Assembly: GCA_963780635.1 (NCBI GenBank)
Contig: CAWACW010000012.1
Location: 744,001 to 808,000, forward strand
Direction of reading: 5' to 3'
DNA length: 64,000 bases
Source: DATEPR01 sp963780635
GTDB taxonomy: Bacteria; Actinomycetota; Actinomycetes; Mycobacteriales; Pseudonocardiaceae
Positions 1 through 9,500 of the stretch are shown here, piece by piece (within the stretch, counting starts at the first letter, position 1; each line of letters opens with the position of its first letter). The notes beneath the pieces were generated by a model. It worked only from the letters and a program-made list of their open reading frames with translations, was not told where the DNA came from and did no database searches. A program made the translations under genes and the position numbers.

Positions 1-340
1 CCATTCTGCGGTCAGCTCTCAGCGAGAGCGCCACTCGGTGGTCAACTCCGCCATCGCAAATACCACTGAATGGTCAATTCGCCGCTGCAGCGCCCACTCA
101 ATGGCCAACTCGCCGAGATAGTTCAACCCGATGGTCAACCTTCGAGACGACCGTCCAATGGCCAACTGCGGTGAGCCAACCGTCCACTGATCGGCCCACC
201 GCGAAATGCCCGCTCAACGGCCGACCCCTCGCGCTGATCATTGGGCGCCGAAGCAGTGAATTGCCCGCCAAGCGGCCAACTCGCGACAAGTCGGCCGCTC
301 GATCACGAGTGCGCAACCAGTCGGCCACTCAACAGTCACT

Positions 341-495
341 TCACGACGAGCCGGCCGCCCCATGGCGAGCTCACGACGAATCGCCCACTCGACGGCGAGT
401 TCACGACGAGTCAGCCACTCGACGGCCAGCTCACGACGAATCGCCCACTCGACGGCGAGTTCACGACGATTCGGCCGCTTGATGGCGAGCTGGTC
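341..495. repeat. 30-bp tandem repeat, five units
   Basis: The octamer TCACGACG starts at 341, 371, 401, 431 and 461, giving an exact 30-bp period. Units differ at a few positions only. It is the most regular part of the repeat block at the left edge of the window. Confidence 0.85.
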
Positions 496-646
496 GTCAC
501 ATGACCGCAGAACCCCCTTGTACGCGCCAGCTGGCTGCTCGGCCGTCTACTCATCCCGGCAAGATCGCCAAGCCGTCAACTCGTGAGATGGCCGTTCTGC
601 GGCCATCTCACCGCAAGCCAACCGCACATCGCCCACGCCACATCGC

Positions 647-702
647 CCACACCACAGCGGCCACACCACAGCGGCCACGCCACTGCGGCCACGCCACTGC
701 GG
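647..702. repeat. 14-bp tandem repeat, two pairs
   Basis: CCACACCACAGCGG occurs twice (647-660, 661-674), followed directly by two copies of the variant CCACGCCACTGCGG (675-688, 689-702). The paired variants suggest stepwise duplication. Confidence 0.85.
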
Positions 703-878
703 CCATCGCCGCTCAGCGGCCGACTCGCCGCGAGAAGCCCACCACAGCGGTCAGCTCGCGAGGCGACCGTCCGGCGGCCGATCGACGCCGCTCAGCGGTC
801 GACGCGTGAGAACGCCCAGTTCGAGTGGTCAGACTCCGCAGTTCAGGCGACCGCCGAGTGGCCGATCGACGGCCAGTG

Positions 879-998
879 GTGACTGGCGGTGAGGCGACCT
901 CCCAATGGCCAGCTCACGGTGAGACGGCCGTTGAGTGGGTGACTGGCGGTGATTCGACCTCCCAATGGCCAGCTCACGGTGAGACGGCCGTTGAGTGG
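879..998. repeat. 60-bp direct tandem duplication
   Basis: The sequences 879-938 and 939-998 are almost identical 60-bp copies, each starting GTGACTGGCGGTGA and ending GGCCGTTGAGTGG. Each contains family-1 motifs in both orientations. The near identity points to recent duplication. Confidence 0.85.
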
Positions 999-1043
999 CA
1001 GCTCACAGTCACCCACATCAGCCATGGCCCGCCAGTGCCCCGG

Positions 1044-1811
1044 CTACGGCCGGGTTCCGATTACCGCCGTCGCGTACAGCTCGGCCGAACTCGCGACCCG
1101 CGCGGCCAACCCCGCCTCGGTGAACACCGTCGCCGCCGACTCGGCCTGCTCCTCGCTCGTCTCCACCAACAACACCCCGCCCGGCGCCAACCACCGCACC
1201 GCACCCGCCGCGACCCGCCGTACCACGTCCAGCCCGTCCGCCCCACCGTCCAACGCGACGGCAGGCTCATGCTCCCGCGCCTCGGGCGGCATCAGGGCGA
1301 TCGCCGACGTCGGCACGTACGGCACGTTGGCCAGCAGCACGTCCACCCGCCCGGCCAACCCGGCAGGCAACGCTTCGTACAGGTCTCCCTCGTACACGTA
1401 CCCACCCACCGGCGCCACGTTCCGCCAGGCGCACGACACCGCGGCCGGCGACACATCCGCGGCATGCAGCTCCGCGCACTCCACCCTGGCGGCCAACGCG
1501 ACCCCCAGCGCCCCACACCCGCAGCACAGGTCGACGACAACCGGCCGCGAACGCGCCGACGACGCGGCCAGCCGGACGAGGAACTCGGTCCGCTGCCGGG
1601 GGACGAACACACCCGGCGCGACGGAGATCCGCAGGCCGGCGAACTCCGCCCAGCCGAGTACGTGCTCCAGCGGCAGACCGGCAACCCGCTGGTCGACCAA
1701 CTGGGACAACCGAGCGGGCGTGGCCGCCGCGGACACGAGCAGCCTCGCCTCGTCCTCGGCGAACACACAGCCTGCCGCACGCAACGTGGCGACGACGGAC
1801 GCCTCAGTCAC
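1044..1811 (-). CDS. Putative protein N5-glutamine methyltransferase (PrmC/HemK-like)
   Basis: A 255-aa class I SAM-dependent methyltransferase. Starting at the GTG at 1811, a glycine-rich SAM-binding motif (DLCCGCGALG) lies near residues 94-103 and an N-V-P-Y tetrad, a variant of the NPPY signature of glutamine/adenine N-methyltransferases, at about 162-165. The N-terminal helical region with LEHVLGWAEF resembles the PrmC substrate domain. PrmC methylates the GGQ glutamine of release factors; this actinobacterial paralogue differs from housekeeping PrmC in its VPY motif, so the substrate is uncertain. The frame stays open upstream to 1994, but that would run into the divergent nhaA start, so the GTG at 1811 is preferred. 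The gene ends 14 bp from the repeat block. Confidence 0.8.
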   Translation of the reverse strand: MTEASVVATLRAAGCVFAEDEARLLVSAAATPARLSQLVDQRVAGLPLEHVLGWAEFAGLRISVAPGVFVPRQRTEFLVRLAASSARSRPVVVDLCCGCGALGVALAARVECAELHAADVSPAAVSCAWRNVAPVGGYVYEGDLYEALPAGLAGRVDVLLANVPYVPTSAIALMPPEAREHEPAVALDGGADGLDVVRRVAAGAVRWLAPGGVLLVETSEEQAESAATVFTEAGLAARVASSAELYATAVIGTRP

Positions 1812-1957
1812 CAGTGCCGGACCGTGCGAGGTAAGAGCACCTTGCCCGAATCGCCGCACATGGTTCCACCACCCGGAATGTCTCGATGTCGCAGCCCCCG
1901 ACCGGTTGACTGTAGCGTGCCGACCAGGCCAGCTCAGACACCGGGAAGCAGGCGACC

Positions 1958-3841
1958 GTGACCGAATCCGCCACGACGCTACGCGACAAGACACTGTGGA
2001 CGCGCTCGATCACCGCGCCCGTCCGCTCGTTCCTGCTGACGGAGTCGGGCAGTGCTGGTGTGCTGGTTGTCGCGATCGTCATCGCGCTGGTGTGGGCGAA
2101 CGTCGACTCGGCCTCCTACGACCTGGTCTGGCGAACGGAGCTGTCGATCCGGATCGGTGACTTCAGCGTGGGCCGGGACCTGCGAACCTGGGTGAACAGC
2201 GGCCTGATGACGCTGTTCTTCCTGGTCGTGGGCCTGGAGGCGCGCCGCGAGTTCGATCTGGGAGACCTGCGGGAACGGACCCGATTCGTGGTGCCGTTCA
2301 CCGCCGGGCTCGTCGGCCTGGCGGTCCCCGTGCTGATCTATCTGGCCGTCAACCACGGTGGCCCCGGCGCCCACGGCTGGGGTGTCGCGATGTCCTCGGA
2401 CACCGCGCTGGCGCTTGGCCTGCTCGCGCTGATCGGCCGGGACGTGCCCGACCGGGTCCGGGTGTTCCTGCTGACCGTCTTCGTCGTCGACGACCTCGTC
2501 TCGCTGGTGGTGATCGCGGTCGCCTACAGCAAGGACATCCGGATCATGCCGCTGGCCATTGCGATCGGCGTGTTCGCGGTGGTCCTGGTCGTGCGGGCGT
2601 TCGGGGTCCGCCGCGGCTTCGTCTATCTCGGCCTGGGCCTCATCTGCTGGTTCGCGTTGCTGGCCAGCGGCGTCGACCCGGTGGTCATCGGGCTGGCGAT
2701 GGGTCTGATCACCTCCGCGTACACCCCAGTGCGCGGCGACCTGGAACGCGCCACCGGTCTGTTCCGGCTGTTCCGCGAGCAGCCAACGGCGCAACTGGCC
2801 CGGGAGGCGACGGCCGGGCTGACCGCCACGCTCTCCCCCAACGCCCGGCTGCAGAACCTGTACCACCCGTGGACCAGCTACGTGATCGTGCCGATCTTCG
2901 GCCTGGCCAACGCGGGCATCACGATCAGCGGCAGCTTCCTCGTCCACGCGTACGCGACTCCGGTCACGCTGGGTGTACTGCTCGGTTACGTCGTCGGCAA
3001 GCCGATCGCGATCGTCGGTGTGCCATGGGTACTGAACGTGATGTCCCGGGGCAGGCTGCGGGCGCCGGTCGGCTGGCTGGCGGTGATCGGCAGCGGCACG
3101 ATCGCCGGGATCGGCTTCACGGTGTCGCTGCTCATCGCCACCCTGGCGTTCCAGGGCCGGCAGCTGGACGAGGCCAAGCTGGGCGTGCTGTCGGCCGGCA
3201 TCGTCGCGTCGCTGCTGACCTGGGCGGTGTACCGGGTGGCCGCGCTGCTGTCACCGGTGCGCAGGGCGATGGCCCTGCTCGGAGACTCCGAGTCCCTGGT
3301 CGACCTGGCCGTTCCCGTCGATCCGGATCGCGACCACATCCGCGGCCCCGCCGACGCGTCGGTGACGGTGGTCGAGTACGGCGACTTCGAGTGCCCGTAC
3401 TGCGGTCTGGCCGAGCCGGCGGTCCGGGATCTGCTCGCCGACACGGACCTGCGGTACGTCTGGCGCCATCTGCCGCTGACCGACGTGCACCCGCACGCGG
3501 AACTGGCCGCCGAGGCCGCCGTCGCCGCGGGCCAGCAGGGCCGGTTCTGGGAGATGCACGACCTGCTGCTCGCCCACCAGGAGGAGTTGAAGGCAAACGA
3601 TCTGCTCAGCTACTCCGACGAACTGGGCTTGGACACCGACCGGCTCCACGACGAGGTCAAGCGGCACCTGTACTCGGCCCGGGTCGCGCAGGACGTCGAG
3701 TCGGCCGACCTGAGCGGCGTGTCCGGCACGCCGACCTTCTTCGTCAACGGCCTGCGCCACTACGGTTCCTTCGACTTGGACAGCCTGACCGAGGCGGTCC
3801 GTGCCGCCCGGCTCCGCGCCAAGATCGACTCCGGTCGCTGA
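1958..3841 (+). CDS. nhaA: Na+/H+ antiporter NhaA fused to a DsbA-like thioredoxin domain
   Basis: A 627-aa protein. Residues about 15-435 form an NhaA antiporter with around a dozen hydrophobic segments; the paired aspartates expected in TM5 are D178-D179 (VFVVDDL) and the conserved TM10 lysine is K348 (VVGKP). Residues about 445-620 are a DsbA/thioredoxin-fold domain with a C479-P-Y-C482 redox motif and the cis-Pro signature GTPTFF. NhaA exports sodium in exchange for protons at the membrane. The C-terminal oxidoreductase fused to it is a known actinobacterial architecture of unknown purpose. The GTG start gives a normal NhaA N-terminus. It is transcribed away from the PrmC-like gene and converges on the PAAR gene, whose stop lies 3 bp downstream. 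Confidence 0.92.
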   Translation: MTESATTLRDKTLWTRSITAPVRSFLLTESGSAGVLVVAIVIALVWANVDSASYDLVWRTELSIRIGDFSVGRDLRTWVNSGLMTLFFLVVGLEARREFDLGDLRERTRFVVPFTAGLVGLAVPVLIYLAVNHGGPGAHGWGVAMSSDTALALGLLALIGRDVPDRVRVFLLTVFVVDDLVSLVVIAVAYSKDIRIMPLAIAIGVFAVVLVVRAFGVRRGFVYLGLGLICWFALLASGVDPVVIGLAMGLITSAYTPVRGDLERATGLFRLFREQPTAQLAREATAGLTATLSPNARLQNLYHPWTSYVIVPIFGLANAGITISGSFLVHAYATPVTLGVLLGYVVGKPIAIVGVPWVLNVMSRGRLRAPVGWLAVIGSGTIAGIGFTVSLLIATLAFQGRQLDEAKLGVLSAGIVASLLTWAVYRVAALLSPVRRAMALLGDSESLVDLAVPVDPDRDHIRGPADASVTVVEYGDFECPYCGLAEPAVRDLLADTDLRYVWRHLPLTDVHPHAELAAEAAVAAGQQGRFWEMHDLLLAHQEELKANDLLSYSDELGLDTDRLHDEVKRHLYSARVAQDVESADLSGVSGTPTFFVNGLRHYGSFDLDSLTEAVRAARLRAKIDSGR

Positions 3842-3844
3842 CGG

Positions 3845-4237
3845 TCAGCCGATCTCGACCGTGCCGACCGCCTCGACCACGCCGATCGGCAGCGGCGCAG
3901 GGTCATTGCACGTCATCGCCTTGTCGCCGTTGCGGGCCGCCGGCTTGCCGTCGAACGCGACCGTCGGGCTGCCCATGACAATCGTGGCCTGGTTGGTCGG
4001 CGGGTTGGCGAAGCTGCCCGACTCGGGCACGTGCGGCGGCAGGTTCTGCGCCTGGCTGCCGACCACGGCGGCGGGTACGCCCTCGATGAACACCGTCGTG
4101 CTGCACCCGGTGGTGATCTTGCCGGCGAACGGGAACGGCAGCGGTGTGGGCACCGGGCCACCCGGTGAGGGCACCAGCACCACGTGCGTGTCGCCGGCCG
4201 TCACGAGGTCGCCCAGCTTCGCGGCAGGCTCTCCCAT
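3845..4237 (-). CDS. PAAR-type spike tip protein of the contractile injection system
   Basis: A 130-aa PAAR-domain protein. It shows the typical pattern: a glycine/proline-rich start, PTPLPFPFAG, then VMGSPTVAFDGKPAARNGD, which contains the eponymous Pro-Ala-Ala-Arg stretch near residues 102-105. PAAR proteins form the pointed metal-binding tip on the VgrG-like spike and can carry cargo. The ATG at 4237 lies 2 bp beyond the stop of the upstream membrane-protein gene, so the two are probably translated together. No toxin domain is fused; the C-terminus ends shortly after the PAAR core. Confidence 0.9.
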   Translation of the reverse strand: MGEPAAKLGDLVTAGDTHVVLVPSPGGPVPTPLPFPFAGKITTGCSTTVFIEGVPAAVVGSQAQNLPPHVPESGSFANPPTNQATIVMGSPTVAFDGKPAARNGDKAMTCNDPAPLPIGVVEAVGTVEIG

Positions 4238-4239
4238 AG

Positions 4240-5589
4240 TCACTTCCCGGCCGTGCCGGAGAAGGACACGGCCGCTGAACAGTTGGTGGAGTCGGTGTTC
4301 AGGCATTCGACCGCGAGCACCAGCGGTGCCTGGGTGGTGAACACGAGCGGTTGCACGAAATGCAGGTCCTGGCTGCGGAAGTCGGCCAGCCCGAACTCCA
4401 GCAGGGCCTTGCCGCCCGCCCTGATCTGCAGGATGCCATTGTCCGCCATCGGGTTCTGCAGCACGAGGTCGCTCACGTCCAGGGTCCGTCGACCCTTCGC
4501 CAACGTGTAGGTCGTGGTATCGAACGTGCCCGTCGACGTCGGCGGCGCATTCGACGCGAGCAGTGCCGACACGGGTGTGTCCGCCGATGCCGCCGCCGAC
4601 GCCGTCGCCTTGGCACTGCTCGCGGCGGCCTTTGCCCTGGCCGCCGAGCCGCCGGCCGCGCCACCACCGGCACCGCCCGCGGCACCGCCACCCGAACCGG
4701 ACCCGCCCGCCGGGGCACCGCCCCCGTTGGCGCCCGCCGCGGCCTTGCTGGCCTGGGTCGCCGCCCTGCTCGCCGCACCTACCTGCGCGGCGAGTTGCGC
4801 GTTCTGCTGCTGCGCCGCCTGCACGGCCGTCGACTGAACGGTCGGCTTCAACACCAGGAACCACAACGCGATCAGTGCCGCCGCGGCGGCCAGGACGAGC
4901 GCGATGGCAGGCAGCAGCCACTTGGGCATCATCTGCTGCTGGTGCATCGCGCCGTCGACGGTGACCGGCTCCTCCTCCTCGGGCAGCACGAACGCCTGGA
5001 ACGGCATCGTGGTGTCCGGGCCGCGCAAGAATCGCTTCCGTGGCTTCGCCTGGAGCATGACGTAGGTGGAGGTTCCCGGCTGACACACGACAACAGACGG
5101 GTGCACCCGGAAGTTGAGCAGCAGATCGGCGTCCAACGCCGACAGCTCGGTGGTGACCTTGTGGTTGCCCAGATTCGTGACCACGAGGCGGAACCTGGCC
5201 GCGCGCCTGCCCCGCGCCGTTCTCGGCTCCAGTTCCGCCGTCAACTCGGTGAACGGCGCGACGGTGACCGAACCCTCCTCGACGACCGAACCGGCGGGGT
5301 CCTCCTGTGACCGCGCGCGCACCGCGTAGTCGACCTCGCCCGCGAGCACCTCGGCCGAGCGCGGCGGGCGGAACGTCACCACGGCGGTGGCATCGGTGCC
5401 GGGCAACAGGTTCAGCTGCGGTGGCTCGATCCGCGCCCACCCGGCAGCCGCGCCGAGCACCTCCAGCAGCACGCGGTCGACCACCATGCCGGTGTTGCGG
5501 ATCCGGACCTCGCTGGACACCTCGCCACCCGGGTCGACCTCGAGGGTGACGGTCTCGATCGTCGCGACGACTCCCACACGGCACAGCAT
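4240..5589 (-). CDS. eCIS-associated single-pass membrane protein with Ig-like N-terminus
   Basis: About 449 aa. Residues about 10-205 contain two Ig-like/NEW3-type beta domains (VEPxxLNLLPGTDATAVVTFRPP-like and a second copy with VVCQPGTSTYVMLQAKPRKRF). A single transmembrane helix follows at about 225-247, then a Gln/Ala-rich probable coiled coil (250-280), an Ala/Gly/Ser-rich linker (280-345) and a compact C-terminal beta domain with two cysteines (VECLNTDSTNC). Actinobacterial eCIS loci often encode such a protein, sometimes labelled 'hydrolytic protein', although no hydrolase motif is visible. Role unknown; anchoring of the particle at the cytoplasmic membrane is an inference. The ATG at 5589 is used here; a GTG at 5577 is an equally possible start. 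Its stop precedes the PAAR start by 2 bp. Confidence 0.75.
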   Translation of the reverse strand: MLCRVGVVATIETVTLEVDPGGEVSSEVRIRNTGMVVDRVLLEVLGAAAGWARIEPPQLNLLPGTDATAVVTFRPPRSAEVLAGEVDYAVRARSQEDPAGSVVEEGSVTVAPFTELTAELEPRTARGRRAARFRLVVTNLGNHKVTTELSALDADLLLNFRVHPSVVVCQPGTSTYVMLQAKPRKRFLRGPDTTMPFQAFVLPEEEEPVTVDGAMHQQQMMPKWLLPAIALVLAAAAALIALWFLVLKPTVQSTAVQAAQQQNAQLAAQVGAASRAATQASKAAAGANGGGAPAGGSGSGGGAAGGAGGGAAGGSAARAKAAASSAKATASAAASADTPVSALLASNAPPTSTGTFDTTTYTLAKGRRTLDVSDLVLQNPMADNGILQIRAGGKALLEFGLADFRSQDLHFVQPLVFTTQAPLVLAVECLNTDSTNCSAAVSFSGTAGK

Positions 5590-5723
5590 CGGCGCAGCCG
5601 GCCCGCTCGGCCAGCACACGCGGCGAAGGACGCGGCGCACGTCCACCGACGCCTTCACGCAGCCGCCGGTGCGCGAAGCCGCAGCGCCCGCCGCTGCGCC
5701 GTTCGGGCGGTGACGAGCGGGCA

Positions 5724-5753
5724 CTAGGGGTGACCTGGGGGCTGTCCCTAGGG
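5724..5753 (+). promoter_or_regulatory. Candidate operator: two CTAGGG copies 24 bp apart
   Basis: CTAGGG occurs at 5724-5729 and again at 5748-5753, where it is part of the palindrome CCCTAGGG (5746-5753). The first copy and CCCTAG at 5746-5751 also form an inverted repeat. It lies in the divergent region between the eCIS membrane-protein gene and the LuxR-type regulators, where a NarL/LuxR-type protein could bind. Function is inferred. Confidence 0.35.
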
Positions 5754-5882
5754 CGATTCGGCCCCGACCGGAGCACGCTGACCTACGGCACAGGACCGGT
5801 CGGCGACCCGGCGGGGCCGCACCCGCTGCGCGGCACCGCAATCGGTCGGTCCGTGAGCAACCAACCGGGAGGGGAACCGACG

Positions 5883-5948
5883 ATGACGCGAAGACCAGCC
5901 GTGCCTGTCCGCAGCCGCGACCACACGCCGGAGGTGGGACGCCCGTGA
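5883..5948 (+). CDS. 21-aa leader peptide translationally coupled to the LuxR regulator
   Basis: A short frame starting ATG at 5883 encodes an Arg/Pro-rich 21-residue peptide (MTRRPAVPVRSRDHTPEVGRP). It is preceded by an excellent ribosome site (GGGAGGGGAA, 5867-5876) at good spacing, and its TGA overlaps the GTG start of the regulator as GTGA (5945-5948). The strong site and overlap argue that it is translated and couples expression of the downstream regulator. No sequence family is recognised. The alternative is that the ribosome site is fortuitous and only the regulator's own GGAGGTGGG is used. Confidence 0.45.
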   Translation: MTRRPAVPVRSRDHTPEVGRP

Positions 5949-6571
5949 CCACACCAGTGGCCGTGCGCCTGTACACCCGCGATCCGATCTCCCAGGCCGG
6001 CCTGGCCGCGGCATTGCGCTGCCAGCCCGAGATCCGCCTCCTGCCGGACAACGTCGACGATCCCGCGCGCGTCGCGATCGTCGCCCTCGACGTCGTCGAC
6101 CAGGCGGGAATCACCGTCCTGCACAGCCTGCGCCGGGACGGGTGTGACCGAATCGTCTTGGTGATCAACGAGTTGAGCGATCCGGACCTGCTCGACGTGG
6201 TCGAGGCGGGGGTCTGCGCGATCGTCTGGCGTTGGGAGGCAACAGCCTCCTGGCTGGCGCACACCGTGACCAAGGCGGCCGCGGGTGAGGCGGCGCTTCC
6301 CTCGGCGGTGTTGTCCCGGCTGCTGAAGCAGATCTCCCGGTTGCAGCACCACGTGCTCGCGCCGAGAGGGCTGTCGTTCAACGGCCTGTCCGAACGCGAG
6401 GCCGACGTCCTGCGGCTGGCCGCCGAGGGCTTCGACACCGAAGACATCGCACGAAAGCTGGCTTACTCCAAGCGGACTGTCTCCAATATCCTGCATGCGG
6501 TCACCATCAGGTACCAGCTGCGCAACCGGACCCACGCGGTCGCCTACGTGATCCGGGAAGGTCTGATCTAG
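5945..6571 (+). CDS. LuxR/NarL-family transcriptional regulator within the eCIS locus
   Basis: A 208-aa protein with an N-terminal receiver-like half (about 1-120) and a C-terminal LuxR-type helix-turn-helix (about 145-205, LSEREADVLRLAAEGFDTEDIARKL). The receiver is atypical: the acidic pocket and switch residues are poorly kept, although an aspartate occurs at the expected beta3 end (VALDVVD), so phosphorylation is doubtful. The GTG at 5945 has a strong GGAGGTGGG site upstream. It is followed closely by the large LuxR ATPase gene and diverges from eCIS structural genes. LuxR-type regulators are also encoded beside Streptomyces eCIS loci, so control of injection-system expression is the likely role. 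Confidence 0.85.
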   Translation: MTTPVAVRLYTRDPISQAGLAAALRCQPEIRLLPDNVDDPARVAIVALDVVDQAGITVLHSLRRDGCDRIVLVINELSDPDLLDVVEAGVCAIVWRWEATASWLAHTVTKAAAGEAALPSAVLSRLLKQISRLQHHVLAPRGLSFNGLSEREADVLRLAAEGFDTEDIARKLAYSKRTVSNILHAVTIRYQLRNRTHAVAYVIREGLI

Positions 6572-6584
6572 TCGAACGGAGGCC

Positions 6585-9500
6585 ATGACTGACCGTGGAC
6601 ATGGCCCTGGTATCGCGGCACCACGTCGTGGCACGGCTACGCCCGGACGGCGCAACGCCGTTCCTGGCCCGTGCCACAGGATCGCCGTGCACCGCACGAT
6701 CAGGCGACGGCCAATCGTGAGCGGTGACGCGGACAACGGAACCTCGTACCTCGATGGCACCCGTCCGGTCACGTGGCTCGCCGGCCGCACCGCTGAACTG
6801 GCCCAGCTCGACCGCCACGCCTGCGCGGTCGCGGCAGGCCGGCCGTGCACGGTGCTCGTCGAAGGCGCCCCGGGTGTCGGCCGCACCGCCCTGTTGCGGC
6901 GATTCAGTGCCGAACACGACGCCACGATCTGGTGGACCTGCTGCGCCCGGACGGAGCATGACCTCGACTACGGATTGGTGGCACAGCTGTATCGGCACCT
7001 CGCCAGATCGGCACAGCAGCAACACCCCTGGTCCGAATGGGTTCCCCCATCCGTGCCGGTAGCAGACGTCGGGTTGGAGTTGCTGCGCGCTATCGAATCC
7101 ATACAGCAGATCGGGCCGCTGACCATCGTCGTGGACGATGCACAGTGGATGGACGATCCGTCGTTCGCCGTGCTGGGTTACGTGTTGCGCCGCCTGACAT
7201 GTGGGCGGGTCCTCGTCGTGTTCGCGATGCACTCGCCCGGCCCTGCCGACCGAGACGTGTGCGACGCGCTGCGCGCACTGGCCGAGGATCGTGAGTGGTC
7301 CGCGGTGCTGCGGCTCGGCGGCCTGGCCACGGACGACATCCACGACCTGGCGGAGCACGTGGGCACGCCGGTCTCGATGCCGGTGGCGTCCCGATTGGGC
7401 GACTACGTCGGCGGCAACCCGAGGCACGTCCTGGACGTGCTGCGCCGGTTGGGCCCCGACGAGCGCGCCTGCGCCGCCAGGACCTTCCCGCTGCCGGACG
7501 CGGTGGCGGGGCACGCGCGGCGGTTCATCGCCGGCCTGGAGGCACCAGCGGTCCGGCTGCTGGGCGCGCTGGCCGTGCTGGCGGAGTGCCACCCGCTCGC
7601 GGTCGTCGCCGATGTCGCCGGCGTGCCGGACGCGACCGGCCACCTGGGGGCGCTCGTGGCGGGCGAGTACGTGCGTTGGTGGCCTCAGGCCGCCGGCACG
7701 CCCGTCGGAATCGGCGGCAGGCTGCGCAGGGACGCGGTGTACCGGTCGCTCGATCCCGAGCTGCGCCGCCAGTTGCACGCCAGGGTGGCCACGCGAACCG
7801 ACCGGCTGACCGCCCTGGATCACCGGCTGGCCGCGACGACCGGGCCGGACGACGAACTGGCCGACGCGCTCGCGGCCGCCAGCGCGGAACCGGCAGTCGC
7901 GGCCGACGGCGACCGTGCGACCACCTTCCTGCTGTGCGCCGCCGAGCTGACCACGGACCGCAACCGCCGCGACCACCGGCTGTCGCGCGCCGCCGCTGCA
8001 CTGGCGTGCGCGTGGCGGTGGAACCAACTCGCCGAGCTGGCGCCGCGCATCACCGAGTGCCCGCCGTCGCCGCTGCGTAGCCTCGCGCTCGGCGCGCTCG
8101 CCCACCGGCGGGGTCAGCTGTCACTGGCCGAGTCGCTGCTCGCGGAAACACTGGGCACGCCCGCGGACGATCCGTTGCGGCCGGTGCTGGTGCGGGCATG
8201 GCTGCGAATCGCGGCGAGCTGCGCGCGCCACGACCAGGGCAGGCTGGAAGGCGTGATCGCGCGGTGGGTGCTGGCCGAGCCGGGTATCGACCTGGCCACC
8301 CGGCAGCAGGCCGCATGCCACGCCGCCGACGCGGACGGTCGCTGCAACGACGGCCCGGTCACCGCCCTGCACACCCTGCGGCGGCTGCTGCCGACCAGGG
8401 CCGGTGATCAACCGGGGCTGCTGCCGCTGGTCGTGCAGGGCCGCTGGCTGGCCAGGGCTGGTCGGCTGACCGAGGCGGCGACCACACTGCTGGCCGCCGA
8501 CCGCCGGCTGCCCGACGACAGCGCCGCCGACCTGCTGCCCGTCCTGCACGCCGATCTCGCGTTCACCCAGCACCTGCTCGGCGAGACGGCGGTGGCCACC
8601 GAGTTCGCCGAGCTCGCCGTCACCGAGGCCGACCGGCGCGGCTCGCCCGCCACCCGATCCCTCGCCTACGCGACAGCCGCGTGCATCGCCGCGCAGAGCA
8701 ACAGGCTGGCCCGTGCGACCGAGTTGATGTTGTCCGCCCGCCGCTGGCATTCCGGCGGCATGCACCATGCGGCACTGGCCGCGGCCACGATCGCCCAGGT
8801 CAATGCCGACTACCCAGCCATGCTCGCGGCCCTGCGGCCGGTGCTGGACCTGCCGGTGACCGACGGCAATGCCCGGCACTGCCAACTGTGGTGGCGGCCG
8901 TTGCAGGCCGAGGCCCTGATCGGTACCGGCAGGCTGCCCGAGGCCGCGGAAGCCGTGCGCTGGCTGGTGGAACTGGCCAAACGCACGCCCGCCCTGCGCA
9001 CCGCCGCGAGCTGGTTGCGGGGCTGGCTCGCCGAACGCCTCGGCGACCACGGCGAGGCCCGGTTGCGCTACGAGGCCGCGATCACCGCACCGCACGAACC
9101 GGACGACATCCCGCTGCACCGCGCCCGGCTCGACCACGCGTACGGGTTGCTGCTGCTCAGCCGCGGCAGCAGGCGGGCCGCCGTCGCGCACCTGCGGGCC
9201 GCGTTCGAGTGCTACTCGCGGCTGGACGCGCAGCCCTTCGCCGAACGCTGCGCAACCGATCTCGCGGACTCCGGGCCGCACGGCACGACGGGCCACCCGG
9301 ACGGCCCACTCGCTGCGCTCAGCGCGAAGGAGCACCAGGTGGCCCACCTGGTCGCAGCGGGCCTGACCAACCAGCAGGTGGCCAAGGAGATCTACATCAG
9401 CGTGAAGACCGTCGAGTTCCACCTCGGCAACATCTTCACGAAGCTGGGCATCACCTCGCGCAAGGACCTCGGCACGCTCATCGCAGGCCACACCGGGGAC

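Larger units (their letters stand above)
1..1030. repeat. Gene-free block of short imperfect repeats (repeat family 1)
   Basis: About 1 kb with no convincing gene. A degenerate motif close to CCACTCAACGGCCAACTC recurs in many variants, for example near 93-112, 205-222, 270-290, 320-335, 410-430 and, reversed, near 925-938 and 985-998. Frames across it are open only because the repeats are in register; their products are low-complexity Arg/Ser/Thr/His strings with no domain. The same core motif recurs in the linker-encoding DNA of the eCIS core gene at 18.2-20.0 kb. Confidence 0.75.

Noticed and set aside
341..495. Regular 30-bp repeats resembling a CRISPR array
   Set aside because: The units are contiguous with no unique spacers, and no cas genes are present. 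The 60-62-bp arrays at 30.4 and 52 kb likewise lack unique spacers.
825..1961. A 378-codon + strand frame over the PrmC-like gene
   Set aside because: It is antisense to a gene with clear methyltransferase motifs, and its product has no recognisable domain.
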